From positions 62,001 to 126,000 of the forward strand of contig NZ_VOWJ01000023.1 in NCBI RefSeq assembly GCF_008011665.1: a DNA stretch of 64,000 nt. The letters run 5' to 3'. The notes below the pieces were generated by a model. The model saw only the letters and a program-made list of their open reading frames with translations. It was not told the origin of the DNA and searched no databases. This document shows positions 1 to 9,088 of this stretch, piece after piece. Each line of letters starts with the position of its first letter. Positions within the stretch are counted from its first letter, which is position 1. Made by a program: the position numbers and the translations under genes. The DNA comes from Campylobacter volucris. Its GTDB lineage: Bacteria; Campylobacterota; Campylobacteria; Campylobacterales; Campylobacteraceae.

Positions 1-1469
1 TTTCTTATATCTACGAAAATTTACACTCTACTAATAATGATATTTCTATTATTTTATATATCATCATTTATTTTACACTATTAGTTGGAATTTTTGCTCT
101 TTTATTTATACCCTATCTTAGTAAATTTTTAATGATTTTTTTAATCATTGTAAGCTCTATTAGTAGCTATTTTATGATAAATTATGGCGTTATAATAGAT
201 TCGGATATGATAAGAAATGCAGTACAAACGGATCAAAAAGAAGTATCTGACTTGCTTCATTTTAATATCTTTATTTATATATTTTTTACCTTTTTACTTC
301 CAACATTTTTAATCATAAAAACTAAAATAAACTACTATAGCTTAAAAAAACATCTAATTGTCAAATTTAGCACTTTAATCATTGCTTTAATCATTGCTTT
401 TGGATTACTTGGAATTTTTTCAAAAAACATAGTGCCTTTTTTGAGAACCTACAATGAAGTAAGAGTTTATAACACTCCTTTTTATCAAATTTATTCAGCA
501 ATTAAATACATAAAATTAGAAATCATTCCCAAAAAAGAACTTCAAAAGATAGCATTAGATGCAACATTGGAAAAAGATTTAAACAAAACAATGATTTTAG
601 TTATCGGAGAAACTGCTAGAGCAAAAAATTACTCTTTAGGTGGATATACTAAAAATGATACAAATTTTTATACTAAAAATGAACCAAATTTAATATATTT
701 TAGTCAAGTAAGCTCATGTGGAACTGCTACTGCTAGAAGCCTACCTTGTATATTCTCAAGACACAAAAAAGCTTCATTTGATAATAGTCTTTATGAAGAA
801 AATGTCTTAGATATCTTACAAAGGGTTGGAGTGCAAAGCATTTGGCTTGATAATAATTCAGGAGGTTGCAAAGGAAATTGCGATCGCATTTCAAACAAAA
901 TTTTATCAAAAGATTACGATGAAAGCTTGCTTGAATTTGTAAAAAAAGCTTTGCAAAATACATCTTCAAATAAAATCATAGTTGTTCATTTGCAAGGCTC
1001 TCACGGACCAGCATATTTTAAACGCTATCCTAGTAAATTTAAAAAATTTACTCCAACTTGCGACACAAATGAGTTACAAACTTGCTCTCAAGAAGAACTA
1101 GCCAATACTTATGACAATACCTTGCTCTATACAGATTTTATTATCAAAAGTCTTATAGATTTACTCAAACAAAGTCCTTTGCAAAATGCTGCATTGTTGT
1201 ATGTATCAGATCATGGAGAAAGCTTAGGAGAAAATGGAATTTATCTTCATGGGATGCCATACTTCATAGCACCACAAGAACAAACTCATATTCCAATGAT
1301 ATTTTGGAGTAAAGATGAAAATTTAAGCACAAAATTAAAACCACAAAAAGACTATAAGCTCTCTCATGATAATATTTTTTCAAGCTTACTAGGATATTTT
1401 AATGTCCAAAGCAAAGAATACGAAGAAAACTATGACTTATTCAGTAAAAATTTAAAGGAAAATCCTTAA
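1..1469 (+). CDS. eptC: Phosphoethanolamine transferase EptC, 5'-truncated by window edge
   Basis: Inner-membrane enzyme that transfers phosphoethanolamine from phosphatidylethanolamine to lipid A and, in Campylobacter, to other surface targets. The frame is open from base 3 with no stop, so the gene starts left of the window. The first ATG inside, at 132, lies within the N-terminal membrane segments and is probably not the true start. The visible part has hydrophobic segments, then a periplasmic sulfatase-fold domain. The nucleophile motif GETARAKNYSLGGY starts at 606 (Thr codon 612-614), and the metal motif DHGES is at 1209-1223, followed by LHGMP. The stop overlaps the dgkA start (TAATG), so the two are probably co-translated. 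The gene order eptC-dgkA-HTH-pyrC matches C. jejuni. Very likely. Confidence 0.92.
   Translation, partial: SYIYENLHSTNNDISIILYIIIYFTLLVGIFALLFIPYLSKFLMIFLIIVSSISSYFMINYGVIIDSDMIRNAVQTDQKEVSDLLHFNIFIYIFFTFLLPTFLIIKTKINYYSLKKHLIVKFSTLIIALIIAFGLLGIFSKNIVPFLRTYNEVRVYNTPFYQIYSAIKYIKLEIIPKKELQKIALDATLEKDLNKTMILVIGETARAKNYSLGGYTKNDTNFYTKNEPNLIYFSQVSSCGTATARSLPCIFSRHKKASFDNSLYEENVLDILQRVGVQSIWLDNNSGGCKGNCDRISNKILSKDYDESLLEFVKKALQNTSSNKIIVVHLQGSHGPAYFKRYPSKFKKFTPTCDTNELQTCSQEELANTYDNTLLYTDFIIKSLIDLLKQSPLQNAALLYVSDHGESLGENGIYLHGMPYFIAPQEQTHIPMIFWSKDENLSTKLKPQKDYKLSHDNIFSSLLGYFNVQSKEYEENYDLFSKNLKENP
374..397 (+). repeat. 12-bp perfect tandem duplication inside eptC
   Basis: Two adjacent copies of the same 12-mer (374-385 and 386-397) duplicate four residues (LIIA-LIIA) in a membrane segment without breaking the frame. 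Similar in-frame 12-bp duplications occur in uppP and dnaN in this window. Confidence 0.8.
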
Positions 1470-1831
1470 TGAAGCCTAAATATAGCTTATTTAAAAACGC
1501 TTCATATGCATTAAGCGGAATTAAATTTTTACTAAAAGACGAAATGGCTTTTAAAATTGAAAGTATTATCATTTTGCCACTTATTATGGCAAGCTTTTTT
1601 TTACCCATAAGCTTTATAGAACATTTTGTATTGATTTTTGTTTTGGTTTTAATTTTGATAGTAGAAGCATTAAATTCAGCCATAGAAGCCTGTGTAGATT
1701 TATACACAAACGATTTTCACATCTTAGCTAAAAAAGCTAAAGATTGTGCTAGCGCAAGTGTTTTTTTTAGTGTAGTACTAGCTATAATCACTTGGTGTTT
1801 TGTTTTGGCAAAATGGTGGTTTTATGGATGA
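1469..1831 (+). CDS. dgkA: Diacylglycerol kinase (prokaryotic DgkA type)
   Basis: Small integral membrane kinase that phosphorylates diacylglycerol to phosphatidic acid, recycling the lipid left after EptC-type head-group transfer. It is 120 residues, the normal family length, with three hydrophobic helices. The family motif EALNSAIE is at residues 66-73 (key Glu66, Asn69, Glu73), and KDCASASV follows at 91-98. The family usually has KDxGSAAV here, so the Gly-to-Ala change is a small deviation. The start shares one base with the eptC stop, and the context (lipid-modifying neighbour) fits the job. Confident. Confidence 0.93.
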   Translation: MKPKYSLFKNASYALSGIKFLLKDEMAFKIESIIILPLIMASFFLPISFIEHFVLIFVLVLILIVEALNSAIEACVDLYTNDFHILAKKAKDCASASVFFSVVLAIITWCFVLAKWWFYG

Positions 1832-2054
1832 ACGAGTAAAAAAAATATGTGAAAAAATTCATGGTAAAAAACGCTTTGAGATCATCGAATTCCTAGCTTT
1901 AAATGCTGATGAAAATGGTTTTGTTTTTATCAGCATAGACGAGCTTGGCAAAAGATTAAACACAAGCAAACCAACCATAATCAATACTTTTAAATTTTTA
2001 GAAGAAAAATCTTTATTAGAAAAATTAAAAAATGGTTTATACAAACTCAAATAA
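1824..2054 (+). CDS. Small winged-helix protein (ArsR/MarR-like)
   Basis: A 76-residue protein starting at the ATG at 1824 and overlapping the end of dgkA. An upstream start at 1800 is possible but would extend the overlap without a better ribosome site. Its sequence looks like a lone winged helix-turn-helix: a helix-rich N-terminus, then SIDELGKRLNTSKPTIINTF as turn and recognition helix, then a short wing. No ligand-binding domain or metal-site cysteines are visible. The same small gene sits between dgkA and pyrC in C. jejuni. It may be a transcription regulator; target unknown. Confidence 0.75.
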   Translation: MDERVKKICEKIHGKKRFEIIEFLALNADENGFVFISIDELGKRLNTSKPTIINTFKFLEEKSLLEKLKNGLYKLK

Positions 2055-2064
2055 AGGAAATATT

Positions 2065-3060
2065 ATGACACTCAAAAATCCACTCGATATGCACTTACAT
2101 CTAAGAGATGATAAAATGCTTGAGCTAGTCACACCTTTTAGTGCTAAAGATTTCAAAGCAGGTGTTATAATGCCAAATTTAATCACTCCTTTAACGGATT
2201 TAGAAAATTTAAAAGCTTACAAAAAAAGGATTATAAAAGCTTCTAAAAATGAAGATTTTATACCACTTATGACTTTATTTTTTCAAAACTATAATGAAAC
2301 ATTCTTAGAAAAAGCAAAAGATGAAATTTTTGCTATAAAACTCTATCCTGCTGGCATCACTACAAATTCAGATAATGGAATTTCAAGCTTTGATATAGAA
2401 AAGTTAAAACACACTTTAAACGCAATGAGTGAGCTAAATATACCATTGTTAGTTCATGGTGAAACAAATGATTTTGTGATGGACAGAGAAGCAAACTTTG
2501 CCAAAATTTATGAAAAATTAGCCACAAATTTTCCTAAATTAAAAATAATCATGGAACATATCACAACAAAAACTTTATGCGAGTTGTTAAAAGATTATGA
2601 AAATTTATATGCGACTATAACTTTACATCATTTAATCATAACTTTAGATGATGTTATAGGTGGAAAAATGGATCCTCATTTATTTTGTAAACCTATAGCA
2701 AAACGCTATGAAGACAAAGACGCACTTTGTGAGCTTACTTTTAGCGGATATGAAAAAGTAATGCTTGGAAGCGATAGTGCCCCTCATCCTTTGCACACTA
2801 AAGAATGCTGTGGATGTGCAGCTGGAGTATTTAGTGCACCTGTTATTTTACCTGTTTTAGCTGAACTTTTTGAAAAAAATTCAAACAAAGAAAATTTACA
2901 AAAATTCATAAGCGACAATGCCTGCAAAATTCATAATCTCAAATTTGAAAAAGAAAAAATCATAACTTTAGAAAAAAACACATGGCAAGTTCCACAAAAA
3001 TATGGCGATATAGTGCCATTTATGGCTGAAAAAACTCTAAATTTTAAAACCATTCATTAG
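2065..3060 (+). CDS. pyrC: Dihydroorotase (class II, PyrC)
   Basis: Cytoplasmic zinc amidohydrolase that cyclises carbamoyl aspartate to dihydroorotate in pyrimidine synthesis. 331 residues from the ATG at 2065, preceded by AAAGGA at 2054-2059; a longer in-frame start at 2032 lies inside the previous gene and lacks such a site. The metal motif HLHLRD appears near residue 10, KLYPAG marks the likely carboxylated lysine segment, and LGSDSAPH near the C-terminus holds the catalytic Asp. Length and motifs match the compact class II enzymes of proteobacteria. Confident. Confidence 0.95.
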   Translation: MTLKNPLDMHLHLRDDKMLELVTPFSAKDFKAGVIMPNLITPLTDLENLKAYKKRIIKASKNEDFIPLMTLFFQNYNETFLEKAKDEIFAIKLYPAGITTNSDNGISSFDIEKLKHTLNAMSELNIPLLVHGETNDFVMDREANFAKIYEKLATNFPKLKIIMEHITTKTLCELLKDYENLYATITLHHLIITLDDVIGGKMDPHLFCKPIAKRYEDKDALCELTFSGYEKVMLGSDSAPHPLHTKECCGCAAGVFSAPVILPVLAELFEKNSNKENLQKFISDNACKIHNLKFEKEKIITLEKNTWQVPQKYGDIVPFMAEKTLNFKTIH

Positions 3061-3075
3061 CAAAAAAGGATTTCA

Positions 3076-6000
3076 ATGCTAAAAATCTATTTAGAAAAAA
3101 TCAAAGATATTTCTATAAATGATAAAGAACATACTCATCGCACTGCTTTAGAAAATTTATTATTAGCTATAAAAGATACTCAAGATAAACAAAATAAAAT
3201 TCACATAAAACAAGAACCAAACAATGACAAAGAAGGAAATGGTGCTCCTGATTTTTTAATCACAAAAGATTTTTTAACCTTAGGCTATATAGAAAATAAA
3301 AGAGTCAATGCAAACCTTGACGCTATAATCCAAAGTAATCAAATTTTAAAATACACCAAACTTAGTCCAAATATCATTCTTACGGATTATTTGAAATTTA
3401 TATTATTAAATTTAAACGATAAAAATGAAATCATTATTTGTAAAGAAGTAAAAATTTGCTCTCTTGGGGAAATCAAAAGTGTTATTAAAAACCAATCTTT
3501 ACTAGAAACAAAAACACAAGAGCTAAACGAACTTTTTGCTATATTTTTTTCTAAAATTCCAAACCCTATAAATTCAGCCTTAGAATTTGCAAATCACTTA
3601 AGCCTAAGAACAAGAATTTTAAAAGATGAACTTTTATTATCTAATGAAAACGAAGCATTGATAAGCTTATTTAATACTTTCAAACAAACACTTTATAAAG
3701 AATTATCCTATGAAGAATTTTGCGATTCTTTTGCGCAAACTTTAACTTATAGTTTATTTTTAGCCAAATTAAATAACAATACCACAAAAGAAATAGATCT
3801 AAACAATGCTAAAAAATTCATACCAAAATCATTTCCATTAATCCGTGCTATGAGTGGATTTTTAGATGATAGTTTTGAAAATTTAGAAAGTATAAAATGG
3901 CTTTTAGAAGAAATCATAAACATTATAAATCATATAGACATTACAAGCATCATAAAAGAACTAAACAAAGCTAGCGAAAAAGATTTATTTAATCGCAATA
4001 TTTTATCTACTCACAAAGATCCTTATTTGCATTTTTATGAAACATTTTTGGCAAGTTATGATCCAAAGCTTAGAGAGGTAAGAGGAGTGTATTATACCCC
4101 TGCACCTGTGGTAAATTTTATCATCAATGCTATAGATGAAGTTTTAAAACAAGATTTTAATCACAAAAAAGGATTAAGCGAAGCTTTAGACAAAAACATA
4201 ACCTTGCTTGATTTTGCTACTGGCACTGGCACATTTTTGCTAGAAGCTTTCAAAAAAGCCTTAGAGCCCATATCCAACAAAAGTCTAAAATACAACCCAA
4301 AAGCCTTACTTAATAAATTTTGTGGTTTTGAATTTTTAATAGCACCTTACACTATAGCACATTTAAAAATTTCTCAAAGCTTTAAAGAAGAATTTAACTC
4401 TGCTTTAAATGATGATGAAAGCCTTAAAATAGCACTAACTAATACTTTGTATTCTAAAAGCATATCCAAAGAACAATATAATCAAAACACACTTTTTACT
4501 CTTGCTGATTTAACAAAAGAATTTAAAAAAGCCCAAAAGATAAAAGAAGAACAAATCCTAATCATCACGGGCAATCCACCCTATAGCGGAGCAAGTAGCA
4601 ACAAAGGCTTATATGAAGATGAGATCAAAATAAGTTATGGATTAGAGCCAAGCAAAGCAAATCTTAACGATGAGCAAAAAAGATATATAAATTTATATTT
4701 TCAAGAAAAAACAAAGCAAAACACAAGCACTTTCAAAGCCATATATGAAAAACACAAACTAGAAAATGAAAAAAATCCAAAATGGCTTTTAGATGATTAT
4801 GTAAAATTCATACGCTTTGCCCAAAGCAAAATCGACTCTCAAGAAAGTGGAATTTTTGCTTTTATTTCAAACAATGGCTTTTTAGATAATCCTACCTTTA
4901 GAGGTATGAGATATTCTCTGATGCAAAGCTTTGATAAAATCTACATACTAAATTTACACGGCGATACGAGAAAAAAAGAAAAAGCTCCAGATGGAAGCAA
5001 AGATGAAAATGTCTTTGATATAATGCAAGGTGTGAGTATAAATATCTTTATAAAACAAAATGCAAAAACCAAAAATACAAAAATTTACTACTATGATTTA
5101 TACGGAAAAAGAAAAAACAAATACGAATTTTTATATGAAAATGACTTAAATTCTATAGAATGGACTTTAGTAAAAAATAATGAGCCTTTTTATCTTTTCT
5201 TACCGCAAAATAATGACTTATTAGAAGAATACAACAAGGGCATAAGTGTAAAAGATATTTTTATGCTTTCAAGCGTAGGAATTGTAAGTGCTAAAGATTC
5301 TATATTAATATCAACTAATACTGAAAAATTAAAACAACAAATTTATAGTTATTATAATGAATTTGATAAGAAATATATAAAAGAAATAGCATATAGACCT
5401 TTTGATACGCAAAAAATTTATTTTGATATAGAAAAAATAGAAAGACCCAGAATTGAAACAATGGAGCATTTTTTAGAAAATGAAAATATTGGATTGATTT
5501 GCGATAGAGGAACAAAATTAGACAATATTAGTAATATTTTCATTAGTGATACAATTATAGATTTACATTTAGTAGGTAGTGGTAGCTATATCTTCCCGCT
5601 TTATCTTTACCCTACAACTAGAAGTAAAAAATTCCTAAAAAAAGAAAGTCCAAATTTTAAAGAAGAAAATTTCACCTCAAAAATAGAAAATTTCAAAGAA
5701 AGCTTTAGAATCTTCATAGATGATTTTTACAAAGAGAAATTCTCACCAAAAGATATACTAGGCTATATTTATGCGGTGCTTTTTCATAAAAACTATAGAG
5801 AAAAATACCTTGATTTTTTAAAAATTGATTTTCCAAAAATTCCTTTTGTAAAAGACAAAAAAACTTTCAAAAAATTAAGCAAACTAGGCTTAAAGCTTAT
5901 AGATCTACACTTATTAAAAGATGAAGAATTAGACTCTAGTGTAGGCGAAGCTTTAATCAAAAATACAAAAAATAAAAATTTAAAAATAGAAAAAATCAAA

Positions 6001-6225
6001 TACGACAAAACCACAAAAGAACTTTTCATAAACGAAAATTTGTATTTTAATGAAGTAAGTCCTGAAATTTATGAATTTAAAATAGGCGGTTATGCTGTGC
6101 TAGATAAATACCTAAAAAGTCACAAAGAAGAAGAAATCGATCATGCTCATTTTACTTTAATCATACAAACTTTAGATGCAACTTTAAAAATTCAAAATGA
6201 AATTTCAAAAATCAATCTGGCATAA
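3076..6225 (+). CDS. Single-chain type IIG/ISP-like restriction-modification enzyme
   Basis: 1049 residues joining nuclease, adenine methylase and specificity parts. The N-terminus has a PD-(D/E)xK-like pattern: GAPDF with Asp59, then Glu73-Asn-Lys75. The central gamma-type N6-adenine methylase has motif I DFATGTGT at residues 379-386 and motif IV NPPY at 500-503. The remaining ~500 residues resemble the type ISP C-terminal specificity region. No helicase motifs are visible and the protein is far shorter than the ~1500-residue ISP enzymes with translocase, so it should act more like a type IIG enzyme. It follows pyrC by 15 nt and is convergent with the DUF6602-like gene 4 nt away. Target sequence cannot be read. 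No G tract is present in the gene, unlike many Campylobacter type IIG genes. Confidence 0.85.
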   Translation: MLKIYLEKIKDISINDKEHTHRTALENLLLAIKDTQDKQNKIHIKQEPNNDKEGNGAPDFLITKDFLTLGYIENKRVNANLDAIIQSNQILKYTKLSPNIILTDYLKFILLNLNDKNEIIICKEVKICSLGEIKSVIKNQSLLETKTQELNELFAIFFSKIPNPINSALEFANHLSLRTRILKDELLLSNENEALISLFNTFKQTLYKELSYEEFCDSFAQTLTYSLFLAKLNNNTTKEIDLNNAKKFIPKSFPLIRAMSGFLDDSFENLESIKWLLEEIINIINHIDITSIIKELNKASEKDLFNRNILSTHKDPYLHFYETFLASYDPKLREVRGVYYTPAPVVNFIINAIDEVLKQDFNHKKGLSEALDKNITLLDFATGTGTFLLEAFKKALEPISNKSLKYNPKALLNKFCGFEFLIAPYTIAHLKISQSFKEEFNSALNDDESLKIALTNTLYSKSISKEQYNQNTLFTLADLTKEFKKAQKIKEEQILIITGNPPYSGASSNKGLYEDEIKISYGLEPSKANLNDEQKRYINLYFQEKTKQNTSTFKAIYEKHKLENEKNPKWLLDDYVKFIRFAQSKIDSQESGIFAFISNNGFLDNPTFRGMRYSLMQSFDKIYILNLHGDTRKKEKAPDGSKDENVFDIMQGVSINIFIKQNAKTKNTKIYYYDLYGKRKNKYEFLYENDLNSIEWTLVKNNEPFYLFLPQNNDLLEEYNKGISVKDIFMLSSVGIVSAKDSILISTNTEKLKQQIYSYYNEFDKKYIKEIAYRPFDTQKIYFDIEKIERPRIETMEHFLENENIGLICDRGTKLDNISNIFISDTIIDLHLVGSGSYIFPLYLYPTTRSKKFLKKESPNFKEENFTSKIENFKESFRIFIDDFYKEKFSPKDILGYIYAVLFHKNYREKYLDFLKIDFPKIPFVKDKKTFKKLSKLGLKLIDLHLLKDEELDSSVGEALIKNTKNKNLKIEKIKYDKTTKELFINENLYFNEVSPEIYEFKIGGYAVLDKYLKSHKEEEIDHAHFTLIIQTLDATLKIQNEISKINLA

Positions 6226-6229
6226 TTTG

Positions 6230-7054
6230 CTAGATTATTATATGTTTATTTGATACAATTGTCTCTTTATAATAACTAAGATATTTGTAATTGTTCAACC
6301 TTGTAGTTCTTGCACATTGAATAAAAGTTGTCAGATGATTTATAAAATACGCAAAAGGATTTTCAAGTATAAATTCATAAATACCTTTAGAATCTATAGC
6401 ACTAATCCTAATTCCTTCATCACTTGCAAAATAAAATGATTTGCCTTCTATAGAGACAAAACAATTTGGAGATAAATATTTTTTATCGCCACATATATCC
6501 TTTAAATTTTTATGAATTATTTCTATCGATGGAAGAGTTTTTGCTATTAAAAAAGTAAAAATCTGATCTGTTTCGTTAGCAACAGGATCAAAACTTTGAC
6601 TTTCTACTCCTTGTATAGAAGTTGAAGTAAAAAATTTTCTATATACTCCTTTTTCTTCTGATTTTTCTCTTTGTATTTCTTTAACAATCTTTAATTTTTC
6701 TATAGAATCTTTGATATCATTAGAGTTGGCATTTGATTTAACTTCACCAACTGCTAATACATTTTCACAAGAATAATACGCATAGTCTTCAACATTATTT
6801 TGCATAAATCTACTTGCAAAATTCTTCTCATAAATAATAATATCGCTTTGTTTTGATACTCCACCATAAAGATCTATAACAAAACCACTACCAATGCCAA
6901 CACCTGAAGGCAATAATGCTTCTAGTTTTTCTATAACACCACATTCTCTAGCTCTTCCTATTGCATGAGGGTGGCTATTATTTGAAGCATTATTAAATTT
7001 TAAGACTAACTCTTGACCTATATTTCTTAAAAAATCAGAAACACTAAATTTCAC
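6230..7054 (-). CDS. DUF6602-like protein with PD-(D/E)xK-type residues
   Basis: 274 residues starting at a GTG, with AAGGA five bases upstream in the transcript sense. It resembles the DUF6602 family, found beside restriction and other defence genes; function unestablished. Visible residues fit a nuclease fold: Asp71 in SDIIIY, then Glu104-Val-Lys106 in AVGEVKS, spaced as in PD-(D/E)xK enzymes. The C-terminal third has no recognisable motif. It is convergent with the type IIG gene, so the two are not one transcript but form one insertion between pyrC and the methyltransferase-Zur genes. Family call is moderate; nuclease activity is inference. Confidence 0.6.
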   Translation of the reverse strand: MKFSVSDFLRNIGQELVLKFNNASNNSHPHAIGRARECGVIEKLEALLPSGVGIGSGFVIDLYGGVSKQSDIIIYEKNFASRFMQNNVEDYAYYSCENVLAVGEVKSNANSNDIKDSIEKLKIVKEIQREKSEEKGVYRKFFTSTSIQGVESQSFDPVANETDQIFTFLIAKTLPSIEIIHKNLKDICGDKKYLSPNCFVSIEGKSFYFASDEGIRISAIDSKGIYEFILENPFAYFINHLTTFIQCARTTRLNNYKYLSYYKETIVSNKHIII

Positions 7055-7066
7055 AAAATTCCTTCA

Positions 7067-7762
7067 TCAACAAATAATCAGTTTTATTTTTGAGCTTATA
7101 GCCTCTTCAATATCATCTTTTATAAAAGATTCTAAATCTTGCTTTGTTGCATTAATGCCATTCATATTTAAATGCCACAAAGCGTTTTCTATGGCACTTT
7201 CTTTGTCTCTTTTTACCACCCTAGTTTCGCTAAAAATTTCAAATTCATAAGGTATATTTTGAGTATCTAAAAAGCTTTGAAAATCTTCTTTATAAAAGCC
7301 TTTAAATTCTGTTTTAAAATGCTTAAATATAGGATCTAAAAAGCTACTTTTGCGTTTATCTGCCCAACCTAAATAAACTCTTTTTGGTGCTAAATTTAAA
7401 AAAGCTTTAAAATCTTCTTCACTTTTTAAAGCTGGAGACATACTTAAAAATGCTAAATCAAATTTCAAAGTATTGTTTTTGTAAAAATTTTCAAAGTTTA
7501 AATTTATAGTTTTGATATTATTTATACCATTTTTAAGTGCATCTTCTTTTAAAATTTCAAGCATAGCACTAGCATTATCCACGCCTAAAACTTCCTTAGC
7601 TTTTTTTGCTAAATGCAAAGTCCAAACGCCACTTCCACAACCAATATCTACTACATTTTTACCATCTAAAGAGCCTATTTTTTCAAAAGTTGCTTTTTGA
7701 ATTTCATTTAACTCTAAAGAAAATCTTGTATAAGTTTTTGCTTTTTTATCCCATAAATTCAT
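7067..7762 (-). CDS. Class I SAM-dependent methyltransferase
   Basis: 231 residues. Motif I VVDIGCGSGVWTLHLA lies near residues 36-51 with an acidic motif II (LGVDNAS), typical of small Rossmann-fold methyltransferases of COG2226 type. The substrate is not readable. The start codon overlaps the stop of the upstream Fur-family gene by one base (TAATG), so it is very likely co-transcribed and translationally coupled with that regulator. C. jejuni carries a methyltransferase gene near pyrC, and this may be its counterpart. A role linked to metal limitation is possible only from context. Confidence 0.8.
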   Translation of the reverse strand: MNLWDKKAKTYTRFSLELNEIQKATFEKIGSLDGKNVVDIGCGSGVWTLHLAKKAKEVLGVDNASAMLEILKEDALKNGINNIKTINLNFENFYKNNTLKFDLAFLSMSPALKSEEDFKAFLNLAPKRVYLGWADKRKSSFLDPIFKHFKTEFKGFYKEDFQSFLDTQNIPYEFEIFSETRVVKRDKESAIENALWHLNMNGINATKQDLESFIKDDIEEAISSKIKLIIC

Positions 7763-8109
7763 TATTCACTCTCACATTTTTGACAAATTCCTTTAATCAC
7801 AACACTTTTTATAGTCCCTTTAACTTTAGGCATTTTTACATCACTAATCTCATGACACACATCACATATAAAATGTGCTTTAGCGTGATCTGCTAACTCA
7901 TAAAAACTTTTGCGATCAAGTTGGCTTTTATTTACTATACCTTTTTTTTCAAAAAGTTCCATATTTCTATAAAAGCTAGTTTTATTTGCTTTAAGATTAA
8001 ATTGATCATAGCTTAATGGGGTTTTAGCAAGAGATAAAATTTGCAAAATTTCTACTCTTAAAGTTGTCATAGCAATATCATGTTTTTTTAGCAAATCAAC
8101 AGCTTCCAT
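7762..8109 (-). CDS. Fur-family repressor, probable zinc regulator (Zur)
   Basis: 115 residues from the ATG at 8109, preceded by AAGG. A longer reading from 8184 would run through the operator and is rejected. The N-terminus has a winged helix with KTSFYRNMELFEKKG, the Fur-family recognition-helix segment. The C-terminal half has HAKAHFICDVCHE and a terminal ICQKC: two CxxC pairs for structural zinc plus His/Cys regulatory ligands. It is divergent from the znuA-znuB operon with a palindromic operator between them, which argues for Zur rather than Fur or PerR. A nickel or manganese sensor is not excluded. It is likely autoregulated. Confidence 0.78.
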   Translation of the reverse strand: MEAVDLLKKHDIAMTTLRVEILQILSLAKTPLSYDQFNLKANKTSFYRNMELFEKKGIVNKSQLDRKSFYELADHAKAHFICDVCHEISDVKMPKVKGTIKSVVIKGICQKCESE

Positions 8110-8160
8110 AAATCTTACCTTAGAAAATAAATGTATTTTATCACAAAAAAGTTTTATAAA

Positions 8161-8205
8161 TGCAACTTTATTTTTAAGTTGCAACTAAGTTGCATTATAT
8201 ATAAT
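8161..8205 (+). promoter_or_regulatory. Putative Zur operator and znuA promoter
   Basis: A perfect 7-1-7 inverted repeat, TGCAACT-A-AGTTGCA, lies at 8180-8194. A further TGCAACT half at 8161-8167 pairs with AGTTGCA at 8177-8183, giving overlapping sites. The -10 box TATAAT at 8200-8205 begins six bases after the palindrome, so a bound dimer would cover the -35 region. Fur-family boxes classically have 7-1-7 symmetry. The site sits between the Fur-family gene and znuA and could control both. Confidence 0.75.
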
Positions 8206-8233
8206 TACGAAAATTTTTACAATCAAGGAGCAA

Positions 8234-9088
8234 ATGATGTTAAAAATGCTATTGTTATCGCTACTATGCGTATTTGCTTTTTCAAAACCTATCGTAAGTG
8301 TGAGCATACCCCCTCAAGCATTTTTTGTAGAAAAAATAGCCAAAGATAGCGTGGAAATCAATATCCTTATAGAGCCTAACTCTAATGAACATAATGTAGA
8401 ATTTAAACCCGCAGCAATTAAAAATCTTGAAAAAAGTAAAATTTATTTTCTTGCTGATTTAGAACTTGAAAAGATCCTAGAAAGCAAATTTAAAAATACA
8501 CTCAAAAATGTCAAGATTGTTAATATCAACAATGGTATATCATTGCTAGAAAATGAAGAACATGACGAGCATGAAAACAATATACATGAGCATGAGCATG
8601 GCATAAACGATCCTCATACTTGGTTAGATCCTGTCTTGGTAAAAATACAAGCACAAAATATCTATAAAGCATTAAGCCAAAATTTCCCACAAAACAAAGA
8701 CTTTTATGCAAAAAATTTAGAAAATTTTCTCAAAGAATTAGACGATTTAAATTTAACAATCAAAACAAATTTGCAAAATATAAAAAATCGCGAATTTATA
8801 GTGTATCATCCTAGTTGGGGATATTTTGCAAAAAGATACAACCTCATCCAAATTCCTGTAGAAATCGATGGGAAAGAACCAAAAATTCAAGATCTTCAAA
8901 AACTAATAAAAATAGCCAAAGAAAAAAATATCAAAGTTATTTTTGTTCAATCTGGTTTTAGTGAAAATTCAGCCAAAGTATTGTCTAAAGAATTAAACGC
9001 AAAAATTGTTTTTATCAATCATTTAGCCAAAGACTGGGATAAAGAGCTTTTAAAAAGCACTCAAGCTTTAAAAATGGCTTTAGAATGA
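8234..9088 (+). CDS. znuA: Periplasmic zinc-binding protein ZnuA
   Basis: Substrate-binding protein of a zinc ABC importer (cluster A-I). 284 residues with an N-terminal signal peptide (hydrophobic run ending near FAFSK) and an AAGGAG ribosome site; ATG 8234 and ATG 8237 are equally possible starts. A histidine/acid-rich loop at about residues 110-125 (EEHDEHENN, HEHEHG) is the hallmark of zinc rather than manganese binding proteins. It is followed by DPHTWLDP, which supplies a metal ligand. Later ligands include the His in VYHPSWGYF. First gene of a four-gene operon, with its stop overlapping the next start (ATGA). Confidence 0.92.
   Translation: MMLKMLLLSLLCVFAFSKPIVSVSIPPQAFFVEKIAKDSVEINILIEPNSNEHNVEFKPAAIKNLEKSKIYFLADLELEKILESKFKNTLKNVKIVNINNGISLLENEEHDEHENNIHEHEHGINDPHTWLDPVLVKIQAQNIYKALSQNFPQNKDFYAKNLENFLKELDDLNLTIKTNLQNIKNREFIVYHPSWGYFAKRYNLIQIPVEIDGKEPKIQDLQKLIKIAKEKNIKVIFVQSGFSENSAKVLSKELNAKIVFINHLAKDWDKELLKSTQALKMALE

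Noticed and set aside
2032-2064. Upstream start for pyrC
   Set aside because: It lies inside the preceding gene; the ATG at 2065 has AAAGGA and gives the usual N-terminus before HLHLRD.
3076-6225. Type I HsdM or full type ISP enzyme
   Set aside because: There is an N-terminal nuclease-like motif but no helicase motifs and no separate HsdS/HsdR genes; a single-chain type IIG-like enzyme fits better.
8110-8184. Longer N-terminus for the Fur-family regulator
   Set aside because: It would place coding sequence over the palindromic operator and lacks a ribosome site; the ATG at 8109 has one and gives the normal family start.
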